Origin: Clarkia xantiana subsp. parviflora
Taxonomy: Eukaryota; Streptophyta; Magnoliopsida; Myrtales; Onagraceae
Assembly: GCA_036873135.1 (NCBI GenBank)
Contig: JAPTYO010000007.1
Location: 8,848,763 to 8,912,762 of the forward strand
DNA: 64,000 bases
Reading direction: 5' to 3'
Below the pieces are notes generated by a model. The model saw only the letters and a program-made list of their open reading frames with translations, did no database searches and was not told the origin of the DNA. Positions within the stretch are counted from its first letter, which is position 1. Each line of letters begins with the position of its first letter. Both the position numbers and the translations under genes were made by a program. Positions 32,348-43,430 of the stretch are shown here, piece after piece.

Positions 32348-32733
32348 TAGGGAAGAAAAAAAACCGGTACGGCCGGACCGAACTGTTCTAGAACCGAACC
32401 ATTTTTAAACCGACCAGGTTTTTATGTTAGTTCGGATCAAGAATCGTTAGTATATTTTTTTGGAACTGGTCCTGAACCAGACCAGAGTGGTTTTTGACTG
32501 GTTTTTTTTTTAATTATTTAGTGTAAATATGCTATATAAAAATGGATCGTACTGGTTCCAGATCGGTTCTGGACCGAATCATAGTGTTTTTTACAAAATA
32601 GTTCAGAACCAGTCCAGAACCATGCCAATTTTTCTCACCTATACCTTAGTCAATACAAAATTCAGGTCTGACCGGATCAAAATAGTTTAAACCAGTTTCG
32701 TTCCAGGCCAGAACCGGTTTTATATCATCCCTA
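32348..32733. mobile_element. Degenerate hAT-like element with ACCGG repeats
   Basis: Ends TAGGGAAGAAAAAAAACCGG and CCGGTTTTATATCATCCCTA are inverted. The interior repeats AACCGG, GGACCG and GGTTC words like the nested hAT at 5262-5777. I found no matching 8-bp flanks, so the boundaries are less sure. Confidence 0.6.
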
Positions 32734-34625
32734 CAAATTTATCTTATGAACCTGTACACATGGATATAGCCAATTTTTTTTTTTAGAAGCAAGAATTGAA
32801 TTATAAGCAACTAACAAGTATAAAAAAAAATTAAGAGAGCTAATGTAACACTTTAAAATATCAAACTAATAATAATTATAAATTTTTGAATAAAAATTAT
32901 ACACATTACAAAAGTTGATGGAGCAATTACTCCCTACTGGTACACACCGGGATCCTCTTGTAATTAACAAGTTTTTTTTAGAGAGAATTGTCAAAATCAA
33001 CCCCAATTCACCACTCTATGCATTCGTATGTGTACCGACTACCGACACAGGTAAGTTAACTGAAATAATAAAAGTTAAAATGTATATCAGTCTTTCTTTT
33101 ATAAGGAAAGTCACATCAGAGGCAAACATTTTAAAGCAAAAAGACAAAATGTAATATAATAATTGAGATATTTTCAAGAAAAATCAATCGGGTGTCAAAT
33201 TACTTGCTTTGAAAGTCACGAACTAGCATGCAGTTTGAACCATGCTTATTGATTTGCTTACCAAATAATATTAATGTAAATGGAAGTAGTGTATATTCAA
33301 CTTCAAGGAAATTCAACGTGAAATTCAACCAATTTTAAGTTTTTGAATAATAATATTCTAAACATGAAATATTGATGCTTTAGCTAGAGCTAAGAGTTGG
33401 AATAGTAATATTTGAAATGTATTCAAACCACGTTTAGCTTTTAAAAAATTTCCACTCATAAATTATATTTTGCATGTTATTATTTAATTATTTTTTGTAA
33501 TTCTATGGTGAGTTGAAGAAATGCTACTGTATCTTCTTAGTTATTTATGACTGAATATAATATATATTGATAATCAAATGAGCTAATTTCCACGAACTTT
33601 TCAGCTTTTTAATTAATAGTGACTATCTTAATAAGTAAATCAAGATTATTTAATTAGGGAGGAATGATTTGCTTACAACTGCAATTAATTAATTAAGCTC
33701 TCTAACGCGTAATTAATATGTCATATGGTTAGGGAAGATTCACCAAAACTACAGTACATATTTGAAGCAGGATCCAACCAAATTACCAAGAAAATCTAAT
33801 ATATATATATACCTTCGCAAATCTCTTGGTAGGAAGAATATTGCGGGATATTATTATTATTATATATATACATCCTAAACTTTCGACCTAGCTAGAGAGA
33901 TAGAATGTAAAAATGTTGCATATTTTTATGTACAAATAACACATTACGGTTGAAACTTGAAAGCACTTCCAATCAGTTTGACTATGGAGTTTTGAGTTTG
34001 AATTTCACACATATGATTTAATTAAAAATTCATTTTCTTGGGGAAAAAACTCTTCGACTTTGGCCTAACGGATTATTTTTTAATTATACTAGATTGCTGG
34101 TGGTGCTTATTTGGAGTTGATATATATGTTGATTGTTTAAATTTCTGATATGTTTATAAATGTATCGAAGATTCTGAACATTAATTTTATAACGGAATGC
34201 GATAGGGTCCACTAATAACTTATTCATTTGACCTATAAAGTTTTTTTTTTAATAATTGTTATTTGTAGTCTAGCTAGCCGAGTGAATCAACATTTTTTTT
34301 TCATATGTATTGCATTTTCATCAACCAAATTAATGTTTGTTTACTATAGGCTTGTAGCCATGGAGAGGGACAGAGCCACATAGGGTGAGGCAATCGTCTC
34401 CCTCAACTTTTTATGATATGTAATTTTTATTCTATAATTTGTAATTATTATAAAATTGACCTTTAAAATCTTACAATTACCCCCTTAAACTTTTTTATAC
34501 TAGATAGTTATTTATCTCTAATACAATTAATACTTCCGAACTTAATTCTTGAATAATGTATAGAGAAAATTCGTCATTATTATCTTCAAATAAACCAAAT
34601 GGTATATTAGTTAAAGAATTAGCAA

Positions 34626-34665
<40 letters not shown>

Positions 34666-34993
34666 GTATATATAATCATAAAGAGAGCCCAAATTTCTTC
34701 ATTATAAATTTTGAGACATTTATGAACATTCTAGATTATAGATTACAACTTCATTGGAGATAATCCAATACATGACATGCTATTCAACAACTTAGCTAGT
34801 TATTCTGTTGTATGAATAATAGCTAGTTTAACAAAGCAAATTATAATACACTTTTCTTACATTCTTACAAATGCTCTTTTATCTTTTTTTTTTTTTTTTT
34901 TTTTTTTTTGCATAAATAAAAAAATAGAATTAGTTAATTAATCAATAAATCAAGTGATTTTGCTAGAATGACGTGGCTTAATTAGTTTAGTTT
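32734..34993. other. AT-rich intergenic region
   Basis: No gene recognised. It contains a TA microsatellite at about 34628-34661 and a run of about 28 T at about 34880-34908. An open frame at 32915-33154 has no recognisable similarity. Confidence 0.4.
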
Positions 34994-35139
34994 CTACACA
35001 ATGTAGTTTGGATTGTTTTGTTCTTCTATCTCCACCAAATTGTCGAATATTGCATCCGAGGCTCTTTGCAAAAGCTCCGACCAATCCCTACCAATATTAT
35101 ATAAGATATATCAGTCCCCAAAATAATCCAAACATTTGT

Positions 35140-35199
<60 letters not shown>

Positions 35200-36465
35200 C
35201 ATCAAAATAAGTAATTAACTTCCAAATATTATAAGTACGTACTCTTTGGACGAATCAAATGTTAGTCCCACGGTGTTGCATGTTTCGTCAATAGCCCAAC
35301 GGTACCGCTTAAGATCCTCGCCGGAGCAGCTTTCTTTCCCGGTCGCCGCCATAACCCGAAGCTCAGACGGCTTCACGTCGCAGAAAATAGGTATCACCCG
35401 CTTCTTCATTTCCATTAGACGCGCAAGCTCGTGAAGACAGTAGATTGAGTCACAATACCTAATCATATAGAAGAATGTGAATGTATATTATCTTATTTAG
35501 AGTTTTTTTTATATATATATAATAACAATATATTAAAAAAATATAATGATAATATAATAACAATATATTGAAAATGTATCTATTTAAAATATAATAATTA
35601 AGGGTTACTAACTAAATTGATACCTAAATTTTGACTAATGTACAAATCGCTACGTGAACTTTAATTTTCTAAAATTAGAAATCTGAACTTTCATTTTCCG
35701 AACAAATTGTTAACTCCGTTCAATTTCCGTCGAATTGGACAGAAAATAAGCATGTTTCCGCCACATGAAGTCTTTTCATGTGTATCAAGGATTGATTCAA
35801 ATATAAATTGAAAGTATTGCAAAAAATATATTCAATGAAAGGCGTCGTTCGAATTGAGCAGAAGTCCAATTGATCATCCAAATGAAGGTATTTCGTAGCA
35901 ATATTTTCAATTTATGTTTGAATCCATTTTAGGTATACATGAAAAGACCCCATGTGGTGGAAACGTGCTTATTTTATGTTCAATATTATCGAAATCGCAA
36001 CAGAAATAGCAACTCACTCTGAAATTAAAAGTTCGGGTAGCCAATTTAAAAAAATTAAAGTTTAAATACCAATTTGTAAATTAGTCAAAAATCAAGTAGA
36101 AATTTGGTTATTGACCCTATAACTTAATTAATATAATAAAACGTATTTTCATAATATATTATTCTCTAATACCTCGGCGAGAACACAGCCACCCCGAGCT
36201 TGCATCCCTGGATAGCAATGTTGATCTGGTCGAAAAGCCGGTCGCCGGGCTTCATATTCTTGCTGTCCAAGAAAGGGGTTAGGTTCTGAAACCTTAGGTA
36301 TTGGTAGAGTAAACCGGCAAAGTTTTTCTTAGTATCGATGCCCCGATGGTTGATAAAGACATCGCATCGAGGATGTTCTACGGTTTTCTGGATCCGGCCG
36401 GGGTGGAGAAGAAGCGGGCGGTGGTTCATAACCTTTTTTATCGCCGCGGTTGCAAATCGCTGCAT
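34994..36465 (-). CDS. TIR-only protein (putative TIR NADase)
   Basis: Small Toll/interleukin-1 receptor domain protein with no NB-ARC or LRR. Three exons on the minus strand: 36465-36173, 35458-35243, 35087-34994; 603 nt, 200 aa. The TIR domain starts at CDVFINHRGIDTKKNFAGLL (about 34 on). Then LTPFLD, the GDRLFDQINIAI helix, VAVFSPRYCDS, and CLHEL with the expected catalytic Glu at about 108. It continues with RVIPIFCDVKPSELR and ends DAIFDNLVEIEEQNNPNYIV. Sequence style and length match the conserved TIR-only clade that includes Brachypodium BdTIR. Such domains cleave NAD+ and make variant cyclic ADP-ribose signals in immunity. Intron 1 holds a MITE and intron 2 a TA repeat. It could instead be an R-gene fragment, but the complete ORF and own TATA argue against this. 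Confidence 0.87.
35144..35197. repeat. (TA)n microsatellite in TIR gene intron 2
   Basis: About 54 bp of alternating TA, some 55 bp upstream of the exon 3 acceptor in transcript direction. Likely length-polymorphic. Confidence 0.9.
35602..36115. mobile_element. MULE-like MITE in TIR gene intron 1
   Basis: Left end GGGTTACTAACTAAATTGAT and right end AAATTTGGTTATTGACCC are imperfect inverted repeats with arms of about 90 bp (for example TTTTGACTAATGTACAAATC against ATTTGTAAATTAGTCAAAA). It shares ACATGAAAAGACCCCATGTG with the GES intron 11 element. The flanking 9-mers do not match clearly. Confidence 0.65.
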
Positions 36466-36567
36466 TGTTTGGTTTCTTGAAGGATGGTGATTTGGTTGAT
36501 TGGGTCCTAAGCAATTGAAAATGGTTTGCTTGTGGTTGAAGCTAAGATTTTAGAGTGGGGTAAGGGT

Positions 36568-36576
36568 TTATATAGG
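36568..36576 (-). promoter_or_regulatory. TATA box of the TIR-only gene
   Basis: On the minus strand CCCTATATAAACCC, about 105 nt upstream of the ATG. Confidence 0.55.
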
Positions 36577-36579
36577 GTT

Positions 36580-37608
36580 TTGAATAGAGAGCTATAGCTA
36601 GCTAGCTGGCTTATATTAAGGTTTGATTTTCAACATAGACTTCAAGATGTCGACCGACAAAATGTCGAACGTCCTTAATGGGAAAGTACACCGTACTTTG
36701 TTTCGAAAAGCTGAGAAATTTAGTAATGTTTCTTCAGTTATGTTGACTATCCTTGTATATATATTTGTTTATTCTCACATTTACGTACGTACGTAGTATA
36801 TTTTTTCAAAGAATGATTCGAGATTTTATATATAAGGTTTGGCGTAATAAAAATAGAGAAGCTAGCTTGATGAATAATATATAGTATATAATACTAGCTA
36901 GATATATAGTTCTGGAAGTTTAATATTTTATTCGTTCGAGAATGTCGTAATGTAATGATGAAAGAATAAATCGTATTATTATATTTTATATATAAACCCT
37001 TCAAAGACGATGTAATTATACACAATATCTTCGTGTTTGCGTATAGTATAGTTTTTGGGTTAAAAATGACCCTTTGACAAGAAGTACGAAAGTGTCGATT
37101 AGTTAGTTGGTGTAATTATTAAGGAGTGAGTATATTTATAGATCCTTTTGGGCCTTTCATTTTTAAACTCGTTTATTTTTCAGTCCAATTATAAAAAATA
37201 TACCACGCATTTTCAAATCACATATCAGCTTAAAGCTGTCATTATTTGATTTAATGATCAATCTAAATTTTCAAATGACCTCTGTATTAGAGTGTGTATT
37301 TTTTTAATTTCCACACCACCAAATTAAAAAAACTCCAAATTTTATTTAAAAGTTTTATGTAATAAATACATCTTCAAAGTCTAAATGTTTAGATTTTTCT
37401 TTTTAATCTCACTAATTTTCGTTTTCAACTTTCTGTCATCAATTTTGAATTTGACTAATTCGCTTTGTAGTGCTGGTGCATGCACGTGTAGGGGAATGAA
37501 TTTGTAACTTCTGAAACTTTTAAGGATGTTAATGCTCATATTCTGAAGTACAGGAGCCTGATTTATATATATTTTTTCGATTTTGCTTGAGAAAGACGAC
37601 AGCCGTCA
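36580..37608. other. Intergenic region
   Basis: AT-rich upstream region of the TIR-only gene. It includes ACGTACGTACGT near 36784-36796 and GCTAGCTAGC near 36598-36608. No gene seen. Confidence 0.4.
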
Positions 37609-37800
37609 TTAATGGCGCGCCCCATAAAAGCCGCCGATCTTCTCGTCTTTGATTTTCTTCAGTACCTCCATCACACTCCACGACGGCGAGTCAGCGTCTA
37701 GGGTTTTTACCGACAGAATTCTCCTGGTTAGCGAATCTAATTCACTCTTTTCCTTGCTCATACAAAGCTTCTGGTACCTGTAATCTGTAGCTATTCCCAC
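37609..37800 (-). CDS. Small uncharacterised protein (63 aa)
   Basis: Single-exon minus-strand frame beginning MGIATDYRYQKLCMSKEKSE and ending KIGGFYGARH. It has coding-like composition: charged helix-forming segments, no low complexity, ordinary codon use. It is divergent from the GCK-domain gene and shares a short intergenic region with it, which would fit a bidirectional promoter. I do not recognise the family. No signal peptide or membrane segment. It could be a chance frame in the 5' region of the neighbour. Confidence 0.42.
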   Translation of the reverse strand: MGIATDYRYQKLCMSKEKSELDSLTRRILSVKTLDADSPSWSVMEVLKKIKDEKIGGFYGARH

Positions 37801-38048
37801 AATTATGATCCGATTACAAACTTGCAGTGAACCACGCGAGACAGAGCGCGACAGCTAGCTCCGGCGGAAGCTGCATTAACCAATAATGTTGGGTGCACAG
37901 ATTTGGGAAACAGTTTCGGTACATTAGTTGTAAATTCGATCTCATTATAACGGGATTGGATTTTGTTTGTGGTTGGTGATCTGAATTTAGGGTTTAGCAG
38001 ATGTTGTTCGTTGATGATTCAATTGTGATTTTTTGTTTGTAGGAATGG

Positions 38049-38468
38049 ATGGTAACTGCAGGTGAAAGGATAATGTCCTCTCCAAAAGAATCTGAGTTGA
38101 TGGATTTTCACGATCTGGTACTGCGTTCTGAAAATGAATCTGCAGAAGAAGAGAAATCCGATGAAAAGGAGAAACCTTTACCTAAAGAGGAAGAGGCTGA
38201 GTGTGGATTTTGCTTGTTTATGAAAGGCGGTGGCTGCAAAGACGCGTTTATGGATTGGGATAATTGTGTCCAAAAAGCGGAGAAGGAGGAAGCAGATTTT
38301 ACGAAGTGCGTTGATTTGACGGAAGCGATGCTTAAATGTATGCTGCTTCATTCGGATTACTATGAGCCGGTACTGCGAGCTAAGGCTGTGAGGGAAGAAG
38401 CCTCGACAGTGTTGGAGAAAGAGGCGGCAGAGTCTGAGGGTTCGGACCAGAAGATCGAAACTAAGTGA
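38049..38468 (+). CDS. GCK-domain protein
   Basis: Single coding exon, 139 aa. After an acidic N-terminal third (SAEEEKSDEKEKPLPKEEE) comes a GCK domain (PF07802 type, about residues 50-115): ECGFCLFMKGGGCKDAF, then WDNCVQKAEKE, FTKCVDLTEAMLKCMLLHSD and YYEP. The six spaced cysteines are typical. The molecular role of plant GCK proteins is not established. The 5' leader seems to contain an intron ending TTTGTAG at 38042. An out-of-frame ATG at 38045 overlaps the start, so translation may begin at 38049 or at the next Met (about 38073). The C-terminal tail is acidic and probably disordered. Confidence 0.8.
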   Translation: MVTAGERIMSSPKESELMDFHDLVLRSENESAEEEKSDEKEKPLPKEEEAECGFCLFMKGGGCKDAFMDWDNCVQKAEKEEADFTKCVDLTEAMLKCMLLHSDYYEPVLRAKAVREEASTVLEKEAAESEGSDQKIETK

Positions 38469-38959
38469 GGATGGGAGATTATGAAGGTTTGCAATGTTGA
38501 TGTTCTTATAGTTGATAATAATAGTAATAAGAATAATTTGATGCTGTTCTTTTGAGCTAGGGTTAGGTTTTGCAATGTTGATAATAATAATAAGAATTTG
38601 ATGTTGTTCTTTTGAGCTAAGGATTGTATATATCTATTTGCCAATATATAATTTGAGGATGGTCCTCCCACCTAAAAGACACCTCACTTCAACATGGTAT
38701 AACTTCCGGTCCGGTTCAACATAGTTTTACACCGAACCGTTGTCAGCCGACCAGCCTTAGATCTAAATCTAAACTCTAAATACAACCGTTTACAAAAGAA
38801 AAAGCAATCGCCACTTCCCAAACTCTCCGTCTCCCCAGTTCCCACACACAAATATCTCCGTTCTTCTCAAGCCATCCGGCTGCCGTACAACCCCCATCGT
38901 ACGCCGCTCACGACCGCCCGCCACTGCCAGCTGTTTGCCGCCAGTTCCTCATCCGTTGC

Positions 38960-40166
38960 ATGCATACTACGGCGATGTTCTCTCGGCACCCCTACCTTTT
39001 ACAAATTCAACAAGATTGGACTCCGCCGGTTCCAATCCCTGACGTCGTCCGCCCACCCGAGCACTGTTGCTGCTTCAATTCATCCACCGTTGTTTCTGAT
39101 TGGTACTCTAATGCTGCTTATTTACAGTACTTGAGCCTTATTCTGATTTCGATTCTGTCATTCACAAACCGAATTGGACCGTCCTCTCTTAAAAACTGAT
39201 TACAGGTTCCGCACCGAAGAAAATGGCCACCAGTCCGGCAGAAGAAAGAGGTGCCGCTCAGAAGAAGAAATTTATGAACAAGTCTATCCCACAAACAAAA
39301 AATCGGCCACCCCCATTACTGAAAAGAGAGGTCCCACGACATCGGTTAAGAAGAAATCTAAACTTCAAACTAAGGTATTCAACTATCAACTGTTTACATT
39401 CTTCCTCAGCATGTTGAAATTTCATTTGTTAGTATTCAGTCTCATATATCTCTCTGTTGTACTACCCAATTGTATATCTTGTGCTCAGTTTCATATATAT
39501 ATATATCGGTGTACCAATTATATATGTTATGTACTCAGTTTGGTCAATCCAAAGAAATTATATGGTCTTAAAAGAACCAGCTGCATTTGTGTGTAACACC
39601 TGTCTTCCAACGCTCAACAACACAATCTTAATTAATCATGTCCATGATTTCATTATTCATTGTGAGGAAGAAGAGTGCAAATCCTATAGACATGTTTGAG
39701 CTGTAACATTTTGTATATTTATTCATTGCCTTCAAGTGCTCGACAAAATGCTCGATCATGTTCCATTTTATTCAGCTTGTTTTGATAAGAATTCACACTG
39801 CTTCTTTTTTTATTTTTGGTTTAAATTTTTTTGGTATGGTTTGTTAATATTTTATATCCTGAGTTCTAATGGACAAAAATATATACCTTCAACTCTTACG
39901 GTTTATATTTTGTATTACTTGCATTATTAGAGTGATCATGATAAATTAGTTGACTATGATACGTTTGTCTTATGAATATATCTTCCTCATTTTATACTCA
40001 AATAATTCTCTTATTTTGATATTTGGTTTCTTCAAATTTCTTTATCTCTTTTTGCTTAACCCAGTTTAATAATTTTTCAGGACCATCGCATGATGTAACT
40101 GCGATGATTTCTCTGAAGAAAAACGGAAGCAACTGAAGGAGGAGAACACATATATTCCATTGAGGA
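38960..40166 (+). other. Possible short gene or gene relic, unrecognised
   Basis: A GC-richer, coding-like stretch. Around 39206-39376 one frame reads RKRCRSEEEIYEQVYP and another MATSPAEERGAAQKKKF, with a good donor AAG/GTATTC at 39376. A possible second exon follows TTTTTCAG at about 40080 and contains a frame with SEEKRKQLKEENTYIPL. No choice of frames joins the two blocks without an early stop. It may be a relic or a short lysine-rich protein gene. I cannot assign a family. Confidence 0.22.
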
Positions 40167-40169
40167 GGT

Positions 40170-43100
40170 TGGATTATTTTTTTTAAATAACTATTTCTAA
40201 TCAAATAAAAAATCACGTTTATTATTATTCTATTGTTCTTGGATACGTTGGTTTATTCCATTGCTTGATGATCTTAATCCAACTGGTCCCCGTTTTTGAA
40301 TTTTGCGTACAACAGTTCATCATTTCTATGCAAGGAGAACCCTCTCAAAAGGGAATTTAGTCAAGGAATTGGGAATATGATTAGTAAATTTTTTTATTCT
40401 ATTTTGGCAATCATCTGGATCTTAACGCATGGGTCAATTGGGGCTTAATTTGTGGCTGGTCTTTTAAGGCTTATGTGAGAATACGTTGTGTGGTTCTCTC
40501 ATTGTATGTTTAATATTGGCCGCCAACGAAGTACTAACCCTCCAATTGCCCGTCTAGATTCACCTGCAGTCACGGCTTGGAGTGGCTTTTTCGTTTTCAT
40601 TCTTCGAGAAGGCATTTTCACCGATTGGATTCCGAGTGTCGTGTTCTTCAACAGATTCATTTGATGGTACTCTATTCTTACTATTCTTAATTTTTCACTC
40701 TTGGACTCTGAAAACTGAGATTCTAGGTGAATTCAAGAATCGTGCTTCTTCGAAATGTCTTTTTTTTTTCCTATGAAACTGGAACAAGTTTTAATTTTTT
40801 TTCTTCAATTTCTGTTTGCTTCATACATATCTGTTATTCATGTTTACAATTCTTCAAAATGCTAATATAATGATGCTTTAGTAGGTTGCCAAATGATATT
40901 TGTGTTAATGACCGTCAAATTTGAACTCTCGCAAATTTTGAGTTTTATTAGTATAACAATTCTTTATTTCTAATTCGTAATACCCATTTTGGATCTTTGA
41001 GTAGTTGGAATAATTTCGGCCAAAAAAAAAGTAGTTGAATACTGGAGAAATTAGTCCATAATTCTTAGTGGAGTGTTCCGATGGAAAGTTGCTGCATTGT
41101 GAGTTACCACTGCCTCCTTAATTTTGTCTAGCTTGAATCTATGTTTTTCTATAGTGTCTACTTATTAACTACAAAATTCTTATTGACTTCTATTGCTTCT
41201 TGAGATATTTGAGCATCTTCTGTCTATTGAGATGTCTATATATAGAATCTAAGGGGTTCCAAATCTTTCTAGAAACACTAGATAGATGCATTGGGTTCAT
41301 TATATATGTAGTGATTATCCATAAAATGATGTTTTTTTTTGTCCATGGTAATTACTAATACTATGGAGTACGATCCTTTCAATTATACATTTATGAATGT
41401 TGGAAACTCACATGACAACATTTCTATAAAAAAAAATAGTGTTTTTTTCTTGCGTGTTCAAAGTGATTATCTCGTTATGGTGAGAACTTAGTATCCATAG
41501 GAGACCTTATTTTCCATTGTGCGGGTTTAATAGCCTATTTTGTGGCATCCTAGCAAAATTTAACGTATAAAATTTATACTCTACAGGTGATTTCACAATT
41601 GAAGAGCTCTATTTGTTTGCACTGCTGCAGCAGGAATCCTACTTTTGAACGAGATTAAGAAGTTTGTTAAACTGATTTCAAAACTTATAGATTGCCAAGC
41701 GTGAGTCATATTTTTTGTTATTTCAAAACTTAAAGGTTCCAAGCTGCATATCTCCAGCCCTTGTTTGGGGGGAAGTATTTTCGGTGACTTCTGAATCCCT
41801 GGTAAAGTGGGTGTTGCGGTGGTTAGACACAAAATGTTGAACACAAGGAGGAATTGTAGACAGTGTTAGTGAGATGGATGCTTGTTTGAAGATGCTGGCA
41901 AAGTTGGAGCTGAGCTCTAATCATCAGCAACAAATAGATTCAAATTAGCATTACAATTAGCATTACATTAATAACAAGTAAATGATAATCATATTGCATT
42001 CATTATTAATAGGGATGAACAAAATACCCGTTCGAATACGGAACCTACCAAGAACGGCCCATATGGTAGGATTCAGATATGAGGTCTTAATTAATTAGTA
42101 TTTAAAAGTAGTTGATAGTCATGACAAATTCAAGTGTTGTATTACTACTATATTAAGCAATATTTGTAAATGCTCCGTTAAACTTAACCTTAATCTTAAC
42201 AAATGTATAGGTTTCTGAGCATTTTACTGTGAGAAATTGCTTTACGTTGACATCAAATCTCTTTTGCAACATAAATCCTCACTTTGTTGATATATATATA
42301 TCCTCACTTTATTAAATAGACATAATAGACAAATTAAAGTCATGCGCGTGTAACGCCGCGCGACAACAACTAGTATATAATATAATGGAATTGTTATTTT
42401 ATGTTCTAAAGGGTGTCCATATGTCAAAGTTTAATTGCCGATCTTAAGATGAGTGAAGTACAAGTATCTCTATTTGCATTGTGAAAGGGATGATGATAAT
42501 CGAATTGTGATTTTGTAGTTATGATGAACGAATTGTGGTTTTACTATAGAATGAAATAGTTGATTTAAAAATGATTTATGGAAGTTGATTCGACCTGTGA
42601 AGATATTGATCAAGTAACTTGACTCTTATTCTCTTAACATTAAGTGAAACAGATTAAATGAATCTAATAAGTAACATGTGGATTAACCAGCCTCACAATG
42701 ATTTGTGTACGATTCTGATATGGTATATTTATATAGGATTGATGATGAGTAAGTATAATAGTTACAGGTTATATATATGGTATTTGAATAATTGAGGGAT
42801 TATATTATAATTATAGGGAATTATGCTTATATGTATGATATGAAATTATGAATGAATGTTAAAAGAGTTTTGCTCTTTTTATCTTTGTATTTATGGTCTG
42901 ATCTTCTTCATCTTCAATTCTTCAATCCTAATCTGATCACCTTCTCTTCTCTTCTCTTCTCTTCTATCGATTGGATTGTATCAAATTCTTAAAAATCGAC
43001 TCATTAAAAGTGGCGGACTGAATATTAGTTTAGATATACTTAACTCAACCCGTATATTTGTTGATCTATATTGGTTGAATCAACCCTTCCTAATACTAAT

Positions 43101-43400
43101 GTTATCTTTTCCTATTAACAGAGAATGATTTTACCAATCATTTTAGGATATAAAATGTTTGTTTGAAGATAGTATTATGGTGATTGATTATTAAACAAGC
43201 ATAGTCCCAACCTTATGAGTAAAATTTATTAGGGTCAACTCAGATGGAAAAGTGATGATTGGGGAAAATATTATTTACCATTACAAGGGGCTTAAATAAA
43301 AATTTAAAATTGTAACACTTTCAGTTTACTTTCGACGAAGCCGAGGCCGATCAGCGTGGACGGAGCAGCGAAGCTATCAACTGACAACTATTGAAGAAGA
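40170..43400. other. Intergenic region
   Basis: About 3.2 kb with no gene I can support. A minus-strand frame at 41593-41844 (83 codons) has no recognised similarity. A short CTTCT tandem run lies at about 42943-42965. The right end carries the TRAPPC13 promoter. Confidence 0.4.
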
Positions 43401-43430
43401 CGACGACGAAGGAGGAGGAGGAGGAAGAAG

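Noticed and set aside
34994..36465. Full NLR resistance gene around the TIR domain
   Set aside because: No P-loop, GLPL or MHD motif and no LRR on either side; the frame ends naturally after the TIR domain.
41593..41844. 83-codon minus-strand ORF
   Set aside because: No recognisable domain, no supporting exon structure, AT-rich surroundings.
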